The notes: a model not told the origin generated them from the letters alone. Counted from the first letter of the stretch, positions 49,313-62,105 are shown. The stretch is DNA of 64,000 nucleotides from Trichinella spiralis (GCA_000181795.3 CM012953.1:9598893-9662892), one strand, 5' to 3'. Made by a program: numbers and translations.

Positions 49313-52300
49313 ATGCAGCCGTTTGCACATATTGAAAGCTTGATTCTTGCGGATTCTCAAAAAATTGACCAGAAAGCACAGAAGACAAAGCTGACGACTA
49401 ATGATGCAGCAGATACACTGTTTATCAATGAAGAAAATACAGGGGCGGATAATTTATCACACTTTAATTCTGCAGACAAAATGATCAATCGAAAACTTTC
49501 TACTTCAACAACAACAGCAGGTAATAATAAATAAATTCATTTGTTATTTTAAAATTTTTGTTAAAGCCGTATTTCGTTCAAGTAAATCTGATTACTGACT
49601 TTACTTGCTGAATGCAACATAATTTTTAAAATATTTTTTTCAAAGAAAAGTATATGAATAGAGGTTTACAGAAATTTAACTTTCTCATAATAACTTATAA
49701 TAATTTCATGCTATAAGATATATTTAAAAATTACTTTAAGTTTTTACGTTATTACAGCATTCATATATTTTGCTTACTTTTTTATTTTCTGGTTGGTTTA
49801 AGTCCCTGTTTATACATTCATGTGGTTTCAAAGGGAATTAAAATAGATGTTCTCAACTACTAAATTCTTAAAACTTTTAAGACATTTGATAAGTAATAAT
49901 TAAAAAATAAATTAGTACTGTATCTTATTACTACCTGTTACAGCTGCATGAATAAACACAAAACTGAAAAGTGTTACAGTAATAATAACGCAAAACTTAT
50001 CATTTTAATAAAATAAAAAGTAAAGCATTAATCCAATGTTAATTTTAATATAGTACTTTTAAATTTTATTTTTGTATGACTTTGCTTATTGATGTTAAAA
50101 TAAATATGCAATAACGAAATAAAATATTCCATTTTCAATTTAATTTCAATAATAATTAATGTAAGATGAATAAAACTATCGATAATTATATGCAATATAT
50201 GAATAATTATAATATATATTTAAGATAAATGCGCATTTGATATACAATTTCTGAAGGAAAAAATTTAAGAATTAAAAATTTGTGCAAATGATAGAATTAT
50301 CATACGGAATGTAAAAGATTCGATAACAAAAACTGAAGTTCATTAGTGCTGAAATATTTCAATAAATTATTTTATTTGTGTAATAAATTGAAAGCATGAA
50401 ATTACACGATAGCATTAAAGTTAAACAATATGCATTTATATTTTAAGTTTCAATTATGATATTCACAAAATTTTGTAAAGTTTCCGTTTTCCATTTTTAA
50501 TTGTAAATTTTGAATATTCATAATTAAGTAAATTCAAAATATAAAGTTAATTGCTTTTACAATAAGGTAATACAATTCAGCAGTGCAAGGCTGTGTTTCA
50601 TCAATCTAAAATTATTTGTACATTTGACAGAATTGTATTAGAGTATTGCACTAGATCAGAATCACACTTAAATGACGAGCAGGTAAAATTATCGCTGAAC
50701 ATTGAACAATGGGACCAACTGGCTAATTGCTGAACGTCTCATTTAATTGAACTTAACCAAAATGGCTTCTTAGGTTGCCCATTTCCAGTATGTCATAAAA
50801 CAGCTAGTCAAAGATGGCGCAGTGCCATACATAAATACTTAGTTTAGGGTTTTTCGTTGCATTATTTACGTCGTTTTGGACAAATTAACCAACTGACGAG
50901 CAGTAAATTAAGCAGCATACCAGACTGTAGCAATTTATTGCTTTTTAGTTTTATGCGTCCAGTACTTATAGAAAACTGAAAAGCGGGACACAGAACGTCT
51001 GTTGTTTTCTCTTTAGCAAAAATTACTACCAAATTATGGCTATAATTCAATCTGGAATTTATTAGTATATACAAATGATACTGTTAATTTAGAATTACTT
51101 TTTAATTTTGCTACTGCATTACAATATAGCTATAATACCTGGGGCTGTTTATGAGTAATTTGAAAAATTCTTAAACATCTGTGTAAAAATATACGAAGCA
51201 TTTTGCAGTCTTATTGGATCATAGCAGAGCATTCTGATACTGAAAAATCAAGGACAATAGTTGAGATGAGGTTGGGTGAGTTGTATGTTATGTTAGGTCA
51301 GAAAGATGTATGTATTTTCTCACAGTGATATGAAAATGTTTAAACAAGCATAACTGAAATACTTTACTGGCCAGTCAGTTTTAAACTTCCCTCATACAGT
51401 AATAACTTTTACGATGGTCTCATTGGCAGTGATGTCAAGGTTCATCATCTTTCCAGTTCATACAATACTTTTATTACTTTAACAAGCGTCCGACGACATG
51501 ACGATTGATAGGCTCTAATTTTTTCACTGGCTGTCAATGGCATTTAATGCCTTAATTGTGCGCAACTGCTCCACCTAATTCCTTTTCAATCTTGTACTCC
51601 CTGCAGGCGGGTGGTCGTTTCATTGCTGTACACAATGTAAACGTTTCTGAATCTTACTGTAAACAACTACATTAAACAGTTTTCGACTGTTAATAATTCA
51701 TTTAAAACAACATTTGAAACGTTAATTGATATTAAACATTTGACAAAGATAATTAATAGATAACTGGAAAAACTGAATATAACCAAGCGCATGAGGCACA
51801 ATCAATGATAATAAAAAATTCTTTTAAATCTTTATTATTTTATGATGAGTCTGCAAAATAACGTTAATTATGCTTCTAAAAGCGCTGCATTGCTAAAAAA
51901 TACTCTCAAAACAAAGTACAACAGAGAATCAGCATGTAAAAAAGATTCACTTAAAATACGTAATCACTATCGGGAGATAAATGAAATTTATAACTAAAAG
52001 TAGCTCAAGTGAAACAATCTTTTTCTTTTAAAGAAGACATAGAAATTTATTATGAAAATTTTATTATTGCCTACATTTAAATGTGGTCAAAATAACTTTT
52101 TTTAATTACACAGAACCAAAAGCAGAAGATCAAAATGGCCGACGTTATCGCACAGCATTCACAAGAGAACAAATTTGTCGCCTGGAATCTGAATTTGCTC
52201 GGGAAAATTACGTATCTAGGCCCAGACGTTGTGAACTTTCCACTGTTCTAAATTTACCTGAAAGTACAATTAAGGTAAATATATTCTTATTCTATAAACA

Positions 52301-54207
52301 GTAAATACTATCATAGCAACAGTAATTTTGTTAGACTTTTATTATAATTCATATTCTATAAAGTTCATATTCTCGTGAGACCTTTAACATAGTTTGATCT
52401 GAACACTTCTAATAAAGTTAGAGACTTTTAAATCTGAAGACTTACTTTTAATAACGTGCTTTGTGATATGCTAAGAACAACGGCTATTTGATAAGTGCAA
52501 ATGTTTTAAGAGTGACGTCGTTCCAATATTGTAAACAACAGAGTAAAGAAATGGCATTAAAATATGAGTAAACAGTAAAAAAAATTAGAAAAACGAGGAA
52601 TAAATGCAGAAGTGAATATGTTATAAATTTTGCCATTTGTTGTAAATCTTCGTGTCTTGTTCATCATAATGCAATATGATTTCATTGCTTTTTTTGAAAG
52701 TTTTGTTTCAGACATTTTCATTGGTTGGCCATTTTTACTCTTTTAAATTACTATTCTTTTACGAAGAAAAATTTTCAAGAAAATGCAATTGATTTAAGCA
52801 GTTGAAACAACTTCACCAGATTGCAGCATATTATTTGATAATGATCTTTGAATTCACTTTGTTCCCAGATGTCGTTTAATGCGTAATTGAATTGAATTCA
52901 ATGTATTTTTTTTACTCTGATCTGTCATACTCAAAACTACAACATGAATGCAGATCTGATTTAAACCATATCAGTGATCTCTTAGTGCACTCTGAAATTC
53001 ACCAGGGATTTTTATACATGATCAACGTGCAGCTAATTGGCATTGATTTTGGCACCGCGAATGAAGCTAATGTTTCACAGAATGTACGACAAATCGACAC
53101 TGAAAAGGCATCATGAGCATTAAAAGCACAATGCATTCAAAACTGACATCTTTTAGAAATAAGAAGCCCTGTTGGGTCCCTTTTTAAATTATTGACTCCA
53201 AATAACAGTTTATTTTAATTTGGTATATTAGTATATTTAACTTTGTCATAATTTAATTATAGCGTGGCTGTTTTTCAATGTTTATTTAATTATTTTATAA
53301 ACTATTTAGCAAAAATATGTTGAAATTGTAACAGTGAAAATGATAAATTAAATTATAATATTCACATGTTAAGTAAATATACTTGTGTACAATGCAGGAA
53401 AGGTACATACAATTATGAAATTTCAGTAAATAATAAATCTGCTTAAAAATCACTTGTGTTTATTAAATTAGTTGATCAAATCAGAGAGCAAAATTTTACT
53501 TAAGTATTTCGTTGATGCTTTTTCTGCGTTTTAATGAAATTTTTTTAGGTTTGGTTTCAGAATAGAAGAATGAAAGATAAACGTCAAAGAATGACATTAG
53601 CATGGCTTCAAACTAATTCTCATTTGGCAGCTTACATGATACAACAGTCAACTTGTCGTTCAGTATCGACGACACAATTTTCACCTTATCCACCGGCACG
53701 TCTACAACCAAATCCGTTGCTTTATTACGAATCAGTTTGGAGAACACCATTCAATTTATCACAACAAACGTTTCAAGAGGCTCTTAATTCATTAAAGTAA
53801 ATGTCGTACTGAATCGTTTTCATGAATTGACATGCAAATAAATTTTCAGATCTGCACCTTCAAACGAACGCATATCATCTATTTTGAATCCTTTCTCCAA
53901 GCCACTTCTGCAGTCTACAGGCTTGCTGTCTCAACTACCACAACTGATCGACAAACCACCTATACCAGGTATACTGTGGCCTGGAATTGGGCAGCCGCTT
54001 GCAAATGCATCAAACGTGAATTCTTTTCCACTGTATCCATGTACTCAACCTGGAGAAGTTGACGCAAAATTAACACCAAAAGTTGAAACAACAATCCCGT
54101 CTTCTTTAAGCTTAGACATTGTAAAATCATCCCATTCTAACCAAATTGTATCCACTACAGCGTATCCATCAAAGTCTACAAAATGCAATCCATCTCCGGT
54201 TAATTAA
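49313..54207 (+). CDS. vab-7: Even-skipped/EVX homeodomain transcription factor, 4 exons, 324 aa
   Basis: Sequence-specific regulator; EVE/VAB-7 proteins pattern the posterior body and specify motor neurons. Exons 49313-49520, 52114-52274, 53549-53796 and 53850-54207, phases 1, 0, 2. The homeodomain spans residues about 78-137: it opens [19 protein letters not shown], includes the EVX-specific [13 protein letters not shown] and ends [14 protein letters not shown]. The second intron falls exactly between homeodomain positions 46 and 47. Downstream is a Pro-rich region ([15 protein letters not shown]) and an EVX-like block [12 protein letters not shown]. The start is the first in-frame ATG; an out-of-frame ATG at 49300 opens a short overlapping upstream ORF, and a splice acceptor (attttcttag) ends at 49292. 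Large introns of 2.6 and 1.3 kb fit a developmental gene. Confidence 0.95.
49521..52113 (+). other. First intron of vab-7 (2.6 kb)
   Basis: GT...ACACAG ends. Mostly AT-rich, with GC-richer, non-coding islands at 50690-50840 and 51400-51650 that are candidates for intronic enhancers. No ORF of note. Confidence 0.6.
52275..53548 (+). other. Second intron of vab-7 (1.27 kb)
   Basis: GTAAAT...TTTTTTAG. Nothing recognisable inside; it splits the homeodomain. Confidence 0.7.
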
Positions 54208-55002
54208 ACTTTTGAATAATAATAATAATATCGCATTATTTGCACTGTTTCATTCTTCCACATCACTAACTTTAAAAGGCATTAATAAAAGACTCTCCAC
54301 AAGACTCTCGTAATACTTTTCATTCATATTTTTTCGTTAATGAAATATCTATATGCTTAACCTGTTCAAAAATTTAAATTAATATATGACGAAATAAAAA
54401 ATTGCTTGGCTGGCAATTTTCATTCGCATTCAAACAAGTGCCACTTACAACTGTCAAAAAATTTGGACTCAACAATAAAAACAGCTGACAAAATTGTTCA
54501 AAAAAATATGAAGAGATAAATTTACCTTTCAGAAACTGCACATAAAATCATAATAACTGCGCAATACCTTTAATTCCGAAAAACTTTTCTTTTTCCTAAT
54601 GTCACCTAAGCTCTCTATTATAACCACTGCACAATTATTTTCGCAGTCAAAAAGTAGCAACAAATTGAAAATACAATGCCTGCTAAAGTTCATTTATAGT
54701 TTCAAATCGAATTATTAACATGTATATTTCATAACAGTGGGATAAATGCTTTTCATTTACAAATATTTAATGTTACAGCTATTGGTGCACACTGCAACAA
54801 CTACTGGAAATGTTTGTCTTTGAACGATAATTTTTCTGAAGGAACAAAACAATAAACTCGTTATATCTTCTGACCGCAAAATTTTATTATAATTTATAAT
54901 TGTGTACTTGACAATATAACTTAAAATCAGGCACATTATATGGCCAATTCCAACTGTAAAAAGATCAATAGCCATGACAAACAACAATAAATTGTACAGC
55001 AA
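54208..55002. other. Convergent spacer vab-7 / nud-2
   Basis: 795 bp. AATAAA at 54393-54398 for vab-7 and a reverse-strand signal (TTTATT) at 54883-54888 for nud-2. No gene. Confidence 0.6.
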
Positions 55003-57153
55003 TCACTTCTTCGATTTCGTTCTCTGAAACAAAAAAACAGAATTGAAATAATAATAAAAAGTAATTTCACGTTTCAATTATGATTAATGAAACAGGTGCT
55101 AACGATTTCATAAAGTGTGCTTACTTCACTCGAACTACTACTATTACTACTATCTACTAACACTCCACCATTAAAAGAAACTTTATTTAAACTTTTGTAA
55201 TGAAACTGCAAAATAAAATTTTCAATTCACTTAATTTACAGATTATGTTTCAAAAATACATCTCAAAATATGCAGCTGTGAAATATAACACAGAGAAAAA
55301 TTCTTTAACTTACAAAATAATTAACATCGATATATTTTTGGCAAAGGTAAGAAATGAAAGACCTTACCCCAGCCCTTCTCCATAAATCTGTCAAAATGGT
55401 GAAGGCAGTTAGTCGTGAAGTTGTGGCACTACATCGATTTACTTCACCTGTTGATGTAGACCCTGAATAACAAAATTTATATAATGCAATAAACAAAAAC
55501 ATTTTGAATAATTTTAAAACTAACGTTCCAGAGGTTTTCTTAAAGAAACACGTTTCACATCTCCATTGGGAATGTGAGATTCTGACATGCGAGAATTTTT
55601 TACATATGCTGTTTGTTCAATGCGACCTTTCACATCTAATTCTTGCTTTAAATCTAAAAAAATCAATGTATTTAAAGTATAATACACAATCAAATATTAC
55701 TAAAACCTCGAGTTTCCTCTTTCAGACGTTGAATATGAGCACGTAAAGCATCTTTTTCATCAAGTTCACTTTCCAATAAAGCATTGCGCTCAATAGCCTA
55801 TAAAATTAAACACAAATAAAATTTAATAAACCACAATAATGTTAAATAAAATTCACACAATGTACATAAAGGAAGTTCAAATATTACAGTAAAATACTGT
55901 TCAAAAGGTACACTCACAACTACCTTACATACAGTATCCAACAACAATATTTTAACGAATAGTGAAATAAGCAATAAGAGATTTTCCAATAATTTTTTAA
56001 TAAGCAAAACCAAGAAAAAATAATTTTTCGCAAACGTGACGTTTCACTAAACATATGAACTCGCATATTTGGTGAAACAGCAATGTAATGATTTATTAAA
56101 TTTCTTTGATACATGGAATTTTATCAATATTCCGTAATATAAAAATTACCTCATTAAGCCGACGATCATAATCTTCTAACGAAACCGCGGCTTCCCTAAA
56201 CAATATATATTAATTTATTTACAATAAACAATGAAATCACCGACCTATGAGCGCGTTCCAGATGATCGTTTACTTGTTCTAACTCGCGAACATAACGATG
56301 CAGCTCATCTCTTTCGACTCGCAAGCGATTCAGTTCTTCTTCAAGCATAGTTACCTGTTTGCGGTTTTCATTTTGAAGACATTCCAGTTTTGTCTAAAAA
56401 TATAATTTCACTTCAAATCACATCAATCAGCTGGTAATTAATTACACTTTCAAAGCAGTCCAAAGCAGCAGATTCACTTACAATATATTATCACAACATC
56501 AAATAAATAGAACACCTAATAAAACAATTTCTATTCTTTCAAAAATTTACACAAAAAAATTATGCAACCATTCTATTCTTCAAATTTTCATTCTTTGTTT
56601 AAGTGCTATTCTTTAGACATTGATCTTAAACTGAATCAAAATAACAACGTTCAGAATTTTTACACGATGAACAATTTTACAGTTCACTTTATAGAAAAAG
56701 ATAATAATAATAATAATAAAAGAAACAACTAACCCTCAAACCGTTACATTCCATTTTCAACTGCTGATTATGTCGCATTAAATCGGAATTCTTTTTTTCT
56801 GTTTGGTCTAACTGTGCTTCAAGTTCAGATTCAAGTTCACGACTTTCAGCCTGGAAATCGTTATATTCTTCTTTCAGTGTTGCAAAACTAAACACAATCT
56901 TTTCAGAAAAAAATCAAAAGCAACAAAAACATGCAGAATTCAAAAGATAAAAAACAAAACACAAACTAAAAAATTCAACGCAATTACTATAATTGTTTCG
57001 ATGGTTTTGGATTTTATAAAAATTATCTTAAATTATTAAATGGCAGAAAAATATCACAAGAAGAAATAACAGAACAACTTACTTATTCTTAAATGATTCA
57101 GCAACGGATTTCCAATGATTCACCTCATTCTTGAGCGTAATTATGTCTGACAT
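55003..57153 (-). CDS. nud-2: NUDE/NDEL dynein regulator, 9 exons, 278 aa
   Basis: Binds LIS1 and dynein intermediate chain to tune dynein in nuclear migration, spindle function and transport. Exons, 5' to 3': 57153-57083, 56887-56734, 56393-56245, 56195-56150, 55797-55707, 55653-55525, 55462-55368, 55205-55125, 55023-55003; 279 codons including stop. The N-terminal 165 residues are a long coiled coil with family blocks ESRELESELEAQLDQ, RYVRELEQVNDHLERAHR and LEDYDRRLNEAIERNALLES. The C-terminal block LTAFTILTDLWRRAG matches the conserved NDE1/NDEL1 helix. The tail is Ser-rich and ends in a basic RTKSKK encoded by a 21-base exon. An out-of-frame ATG at 57161-57159 starts a six-codon ORF overlapping the main start. 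Confidence 0.92.
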
Positions 57154-57962
57154 GTTCTCATGAAATTTTCTAACATGACAAGAACAATTCAAAAGTTCTT
57201 CAAATAAAAAAAAACAATAACAGAGGTACTGGAAGTAATTTACAAGTACAATAACTTATTTATAAATTATTCAAAAGATATGAAAACAACAAATCTGATA
57301 GCGTTAACCATTTCCCATTTGCAAATGACTTTATCATCTTGTCGTACTGTAAAAAAAATAAATGCAAGCTCTAGATATGTTTATCAAGCCTGTCCACCAT
57401 TTTCTAACATCATCTATAACAAATGAAACCTTTTTTCTTGCTTAAATAATTAAATAAAAATATTTTTTAATGTGTAGCTTTTATCATAGCCACTGACATG
57501 CATAAATAACAAAACAATGACATTTATTAAATTGTACATTTTAAACAATCCTTTGAAGATGATGACCACTTGAGTGTTATATATTAAAACAAACTACTTG
57601 AGATGATTTAAAGTTCATAAAGCATAATTTTAATTTTCTGCTCTATTTACAGCACCAATCTTGCATTACACTGGAGCATCATTAACAATATATTTCAAAA
57701 TTCTAAAATATTCATTATTTAAATTATTATATTTATATCTGATTTATTAAATTTGTTTTGAAAAATGGTAATAAAATTCAATTTAATTTAATATAAAAAT
57801 GAAAATTTAAGCGCAGTTTAGCAACGGGGTTAAAGTGCAGCCACGGTCGGAATGATTATTATATTTGAATAACGACTCAATACGTTAAATAAAGTAACTA
57901 ACAATAAATCAGATTTATTAATAAAAACGGAACAAATAATGAACAAAAATGTGATTACGCTT
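57154..57962 (-). other. Spacer between OVCA2 and nud-2
   Basis: 809 bp between two minus-strand genes. AT-rich, with a small GC-richer patch at 57820-57865; TTTATT (reverse AATAAA) near 57914 could serve OVCA2. No gene seen. Confidence 0.55.
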
Positions 57963-59610
57963 TTAAACAATAAACTGTTGTATAAAAGATTTCAAAGCTT
58001 CTCTTGTTGGTCGTTTCGATGGTACGTAATGACCTCCATCATGCTCTACCACATGAGGAGACACGAATCTGTTCGCTAATGCAAGACTCATTTCTAAAAT
58101 ACCACATCACATTACGTAAATAACTGCAATAAATAAAAGACTAGATATGATATTAAATATGGAGATAAAAATTATTTATTTCATACAGTTTTCCAAGTTC
58201 ATAAATTTCGTCATAGTCATTAAAGAAATGAGAAAAATGAAAATAAATGCTTATGAAAGCTGCGGAAAACAAGTATTCCAAAAATTACATTGTTCTTATT
58301 TACAGTGTGAAAGCGCTTCTCACCTTTCGGCACAATTTCATCAGCTTGACCAACAATATGCAAGCTTGGAATGTTCAATTCTTGCTGTTGCAAAGTAATA
58401 TGACCACTCGATTTGCTAACAAATCCTGATATAAGGATGGCAAATCGAATTCTGTGCTGAAATTCTGAAACAATATTAAATATTGCTACTGTCAATAAAA
58501 CAACAAGCATTTTTTCAAAAGATAAACAATCAGAATAATTTCAATCAATCATGCAAAATTGGGAAATATAACTTAAAGAAAAAACCATATTGTCAACAGT
58601 TATGACCATTTTATTAATTTATAAATCGCTTCAAATTTTATTTTTACAATAAAGATCAATTTAAGCATTTTTAATTTAGGCTATTTCATTTCTCAATACT
58701 AAATAGCTCACTTCCTTGTAAGGACAAAGAACAAATCAGCGAAGCCATACAGGCGCCTTGACTAAAGCCAAGAATACCATCAAAATTGTGCTAGATAAGC
58801 AAAATTAAAATGAAATAATTAAATGAATGAAAAAAAATAAATTAATTAACCTGCTGAAAAGCGCTGTCAATTGCATCTACAGATTCTTGGAAACCTGTAC
58901 ACAGATCAGTGATATCTTTCGAGCTGAAACGATTATTTTCTTGGCTAAACCACCAAGAACGAGCTTCGATCTCTGCATCATTATCTGAATGATTTGAAAA
59001 ATGTGGAGCATCTACGTAGTCTGAAATAAAAACAAAATGAAACACTCCCCAAATGAATAACCATTCGAAAACCATAACCATACAAAATTCAACGACTTTA
59101 GTCAATGGCTTACGCATAGAACCTGTCTTTGCACGGAAAGCATTCGCATTCTGCCTACACAATGGATATTTTAGAAAAACAAATCTTTTTCAATTCAATT
59201 ATCAATTATCTGATGAACCTTTATCCTACCTGTAACCATGCAGGCATAAAATCTAAAATGCAAACTTTTACTGTAAATAAAAAAAAGTTATTCAACTTTG
59301 AAATTAAGTTTCAATTAAAGAATATTTTCAATCTGAACAACAAGAACAAATTAATAAAATAAATATAAATTCACAACCTAACAGTATAAATGGTGTTACA
59401 TGATAAAATTCAGAACTTAAAAACAAGCTTTTTTCATGTTAATAATACCTGAAAAAATAATATTAAGCTACTTTTAAAAATTGTAAATAATCTGAAACAA
59501 TGAATGCTGTATATGATATTCACTTCTTGTTAAAATAAAATCAAAAAAGATCAGAAATTAATCAATGCGAATAAAATAATTTGACATACTTTCAGTTTAA
59601 AAGATTCCAT
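57963..59610 (-). CDS. OVCA2: OVCA2/FSH1-family serine hydrolase, 7 exons, 211 aa
   Basis: Small alpha/beta hydrolase; human OVCA2 and yeast FSH1 are cytosolic esterases, physiological substrate uncertain. Exons, 5' to 3': 59610-59590, 59252-59230, 59154-59084, 59020-58851, 58790-58712, 58464-58324, 58093-57963. It starts MESFKLKILCLHGYRQN, the family's first strand and turn, followed by FRAKTGSMRK. Then come YVDAPHF and RSWWFS (matching the family RGWWF motif). The nucleophile is Ser105 in GILGFSQGA, the acid Asp163 in IVGQADEIVP and the base His190 in EHDGGHYVP; all triad residues are present. The first two coding exons are only 21 and 23 bases. The 23-base exon is required to encode the conserved LCLHGY strand. 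Confidence 0.93.
59230..59252 (-). other. 23-bp micro-exon of OVCA2
   Basis: Acceptor TTTTAG, 23 coding bases (ILCLHGY plus two bases), donor GTAGGA. Phase 0 in and 2 out, both matched by the neighbouring exons. Confidence 0.85.
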
Positions 59611-60324
59611 CAGCTCAAGCAAACGTTTCGAAAAAATTTAAACAAGATTCATAGGTCCTGAAAAAATTTAAATGAAATAAATAAAACAATTTAAAAAACA
59701 TAAAGTTATTAACTGATGATAGTTTTCGTATTCTAAAAATATATAAAAAACTATATAATACACTTACAACAAATAATAGTTTTGTGGGATGAAATTAAAA
59801 GTTGGAAGAATATATTTTACAATTGACAGATTAAGAATACTGTAGTAAAAGTAAATTTAAGTTATAAAAGCAGCAAGAAAATAGCATTTTATCATTCAAT
59901 TTGTTTTATCTATTCAGTTATTTGATTACAAAGTAAATATTTTTATTTAATTAAATTTTATTTTATCAAGCAACTATTTTTGTTTTTTTTAATTTTTTTA
60001 AACTTCAGAGTGTTTTTCGTAGATGTACATCATAAAAGAGTTGATAAAATATAGTAAGAATGAATACTTTACAATTTATTTAGATATCAACGTTATCTAA
60101 ATGAGTTCATTGAACTTAAACTTTCTAATAAAATTGTTTTTTTTTAAATTATACAATGCAGTAACACAATTGCATTAAACAGTCGTAGTCATTTATGTCA
60201 TTTTTATTTCATTTCATTGTAATAGTTATAATTAAATGGGACCCAATTTAAAAAAATAATGAAAAGAAATTTCATTTAATGAATACTGATGCAGAGACAA
60301 AATATTTTTTAAAATTATCCTGTT
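59611..60324. other. AT-rich spacer upstream of OVCA2
   Basis: Contains a strong acceptor (aattttttcag, minus strand) 50 bases before the OVCA2 ATG, suggesting a 5'UTR intron or trans-splice site. Otherwise nothing recognised. Confidence 0.5.
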
Positions 60325-60609
60325 TCACGTTACAGTCAATAAAAAAATTGTTTTACTTTTACTTTTAAAACTCTGTAACGAGTCGCTCCCTTGAACAAGC
60401 TCGTTAACTTCCTCCGCCGTGTTATTGGCGCGTCCATCGCTATTCGGCGACGGGCCGGTATTGACTGGTGCATTTCCCTTTCGCTCAGTCTCACGCTTTC
60501 CTGTCGGCATTGCGACAACAAAAGAACAAGCAATGAGTATATACTTTATTAGACAATCGGTAACCAGGATCGACGACGATGTAAACCACAAGCGCACACA
60601 CTTGGCCAC
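60325..60609 (-). CDS. Uncertain ORF, 94 aa, next to adapter-like sequence
   Basis: GC-richer than its surroundings. The frame starts MAKCVRLWFTSSSILV, with a hydrophobic stretch to about residue 33 (possible signal peptide). A hydrophilic segment follows (KGNAPVNTGPSPNSDGRANN, then TAEEVNELVQGSDSLQSFK) and the frame ends in an AT-rich tract that may be intronic (GTAAAAGT donor near 60355). A second Met (MPTGKRETER) is an alternative start. No family recognised. A 14-base match to the Illumina adapter lies 35 bases upstream of the ATG, so the local assembly is suspect. Confidence 0.3.
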   Translation of the reverse strand: MAKCVRLWFTSSSILVTDCLIKYILIACSFVVAMPTGKRETERKGNAPVNTGPSPNSDGRANNTAEEVNELVQGSDSLQSFKSKSKTIFLLTVT

Positions 60610-60643
60610 TTGCCAACACTGATGTAAACAACCCTTACCGTAC

Positions 60644-60657
60644 TGCTCTTCCGATCT
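60644..60657 (-). other. 14-base Illumina adapter match (probable assembly artefact)
   Basis: The minus strand reads AGATCGGAAGAGCA, the common start of Illumina TruSeq adapters. A chance perfect 14-mer is improbable in 64 kb of AT-rich DNA. Confidence 0.75.
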
Positions 60658-62105
60658 TCATGTATAATTCTTCATACTGTAGCTTCAGTGTTCTTCGCCT
60701 TCATTTTCTGCAGGAAAGATCTCATTAGTTCGGTCCGTGTCCGCTGCAACTCAATTTAAAGTTAGAAAAAATAATTTTAAAAATAATATCAGTGTTCAAG
60801 ATTTCTTTTTTTGAAAAATTTGCTGAAAATGATAATGGGTTTCATTTTTTGCACAAAAAGTGGTTGATTATAACCTTAACTGGTATCTTTCATGGCAATC
60901 ACCAATTTTCTAATAAATCAGTCCAGCTGTATGCAATTTTTCATTTTAAGAAAATTCATGAAGAGATTTTTGTCGAAAATCATTATATAAATGCAAATAA
61001 ATTTCAATTATTACATAAAAAATAGAAGCTGAAATCTACAATGCAGAGATGTTGGTAATATGAAAAATGAACATGAAGTTAATATGTTGGTTTTTTTAAT
61101 TTCTGAAATATAATAAGCATATTTTTGTGAGTGAAATTGTATCAAATATATTTTTTCTTCATTTTTTAAATTGAATATGTTTTTTTGATAAACTGATGCA
61201 ACAATGCGTTGACATAAGTGAAGTGGACATTAATCAAAGATCATCATTTTTTCTAATAATGGAATGTGCAATTTATTTGTTTTTTTTGAAAAAATTTCAA
61301 TTCAATCATCATAATATGTCTATAAATAAAGCAAAGCGATTTATTTATTTCTGGAAATGTTGAACATCTGAACTTGTGTGAGAAAAAGTTCAAATTGGAA
61401 AAGATTTTTAATAGATTTGAGAGAAAAGAAAAAATAGAATAAAATTCTATCATGGCATTTTTTGAATTTTTGCCATTGATCAACAAAAATAAGTTCATTT
61501 CAAATTTACGCCATGTCATGGTAGAGAGTTGAATAAATCAATGAAATAACAGATTGGGAAAAAGAGAAAAAGAGATAATAAGAATAGAAAGCAAATGACA
61601 AAGGTTTATAAAAAATGTCTTCAACCCTGATAAAGTTGCTTATAAATAAATTTTGGCAATTGAAAAAACTGCAACAAAATCCTGTGCAATGGATATAATT
61701 TCTTGAATATTATTTAAAAATAGGTGAAATAATTGCTGCGAGAAATGCTTGTTCTCGGAATGGCACGAATTGGAAAATGCATCATCATTTTCAATAATGG
61801 ACTTTTTTCCATTGATGAATCTTGCCTGAAACAATAAATATTCACCAATGATGATCGAAATGAATTAATTTAAATTTGCATGCATATCAACAACACAAAT
61901 CTAGAAACAGTTTTTGATTGCTAATATTTGATAATTTTTTCTTTTAATATTCCATTTTCAATGGTAAATTGAATGTTTCAAAGTAAACATGTCATTCTTC
62001 TAGTTTTATTATTACTATTGCTTTCACATTTCACTTTATGACCACGGAACCAATTTTCATTTTGTTGATCAGCAATTGCTCAGAAGTTATTCCTTCAATA
62101 ATTAG
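60658..62105. other. 1.45-kb AT-rich interval
   Basis: On the minus strand near 60755-60680 a short exon-like frame (RTRTELMRSFLQKMKAKNTE) follows an acceptor (gttgcag) and ends at a possible GTATGA donor. It is unsupported by neighbours. The rest shows no coding signal. Confidence 0.4.

Noticed and set aside
60336-60533. Alternative minus-strand frame (ESVRLSEREMHQSIPARRRI...) after a possible 44-bp intron
   Set aside because: Arginine-rich composition typical of an off-frame reading of GC-rich DNA, and the intron would be very short. The other frame reads more like protein.
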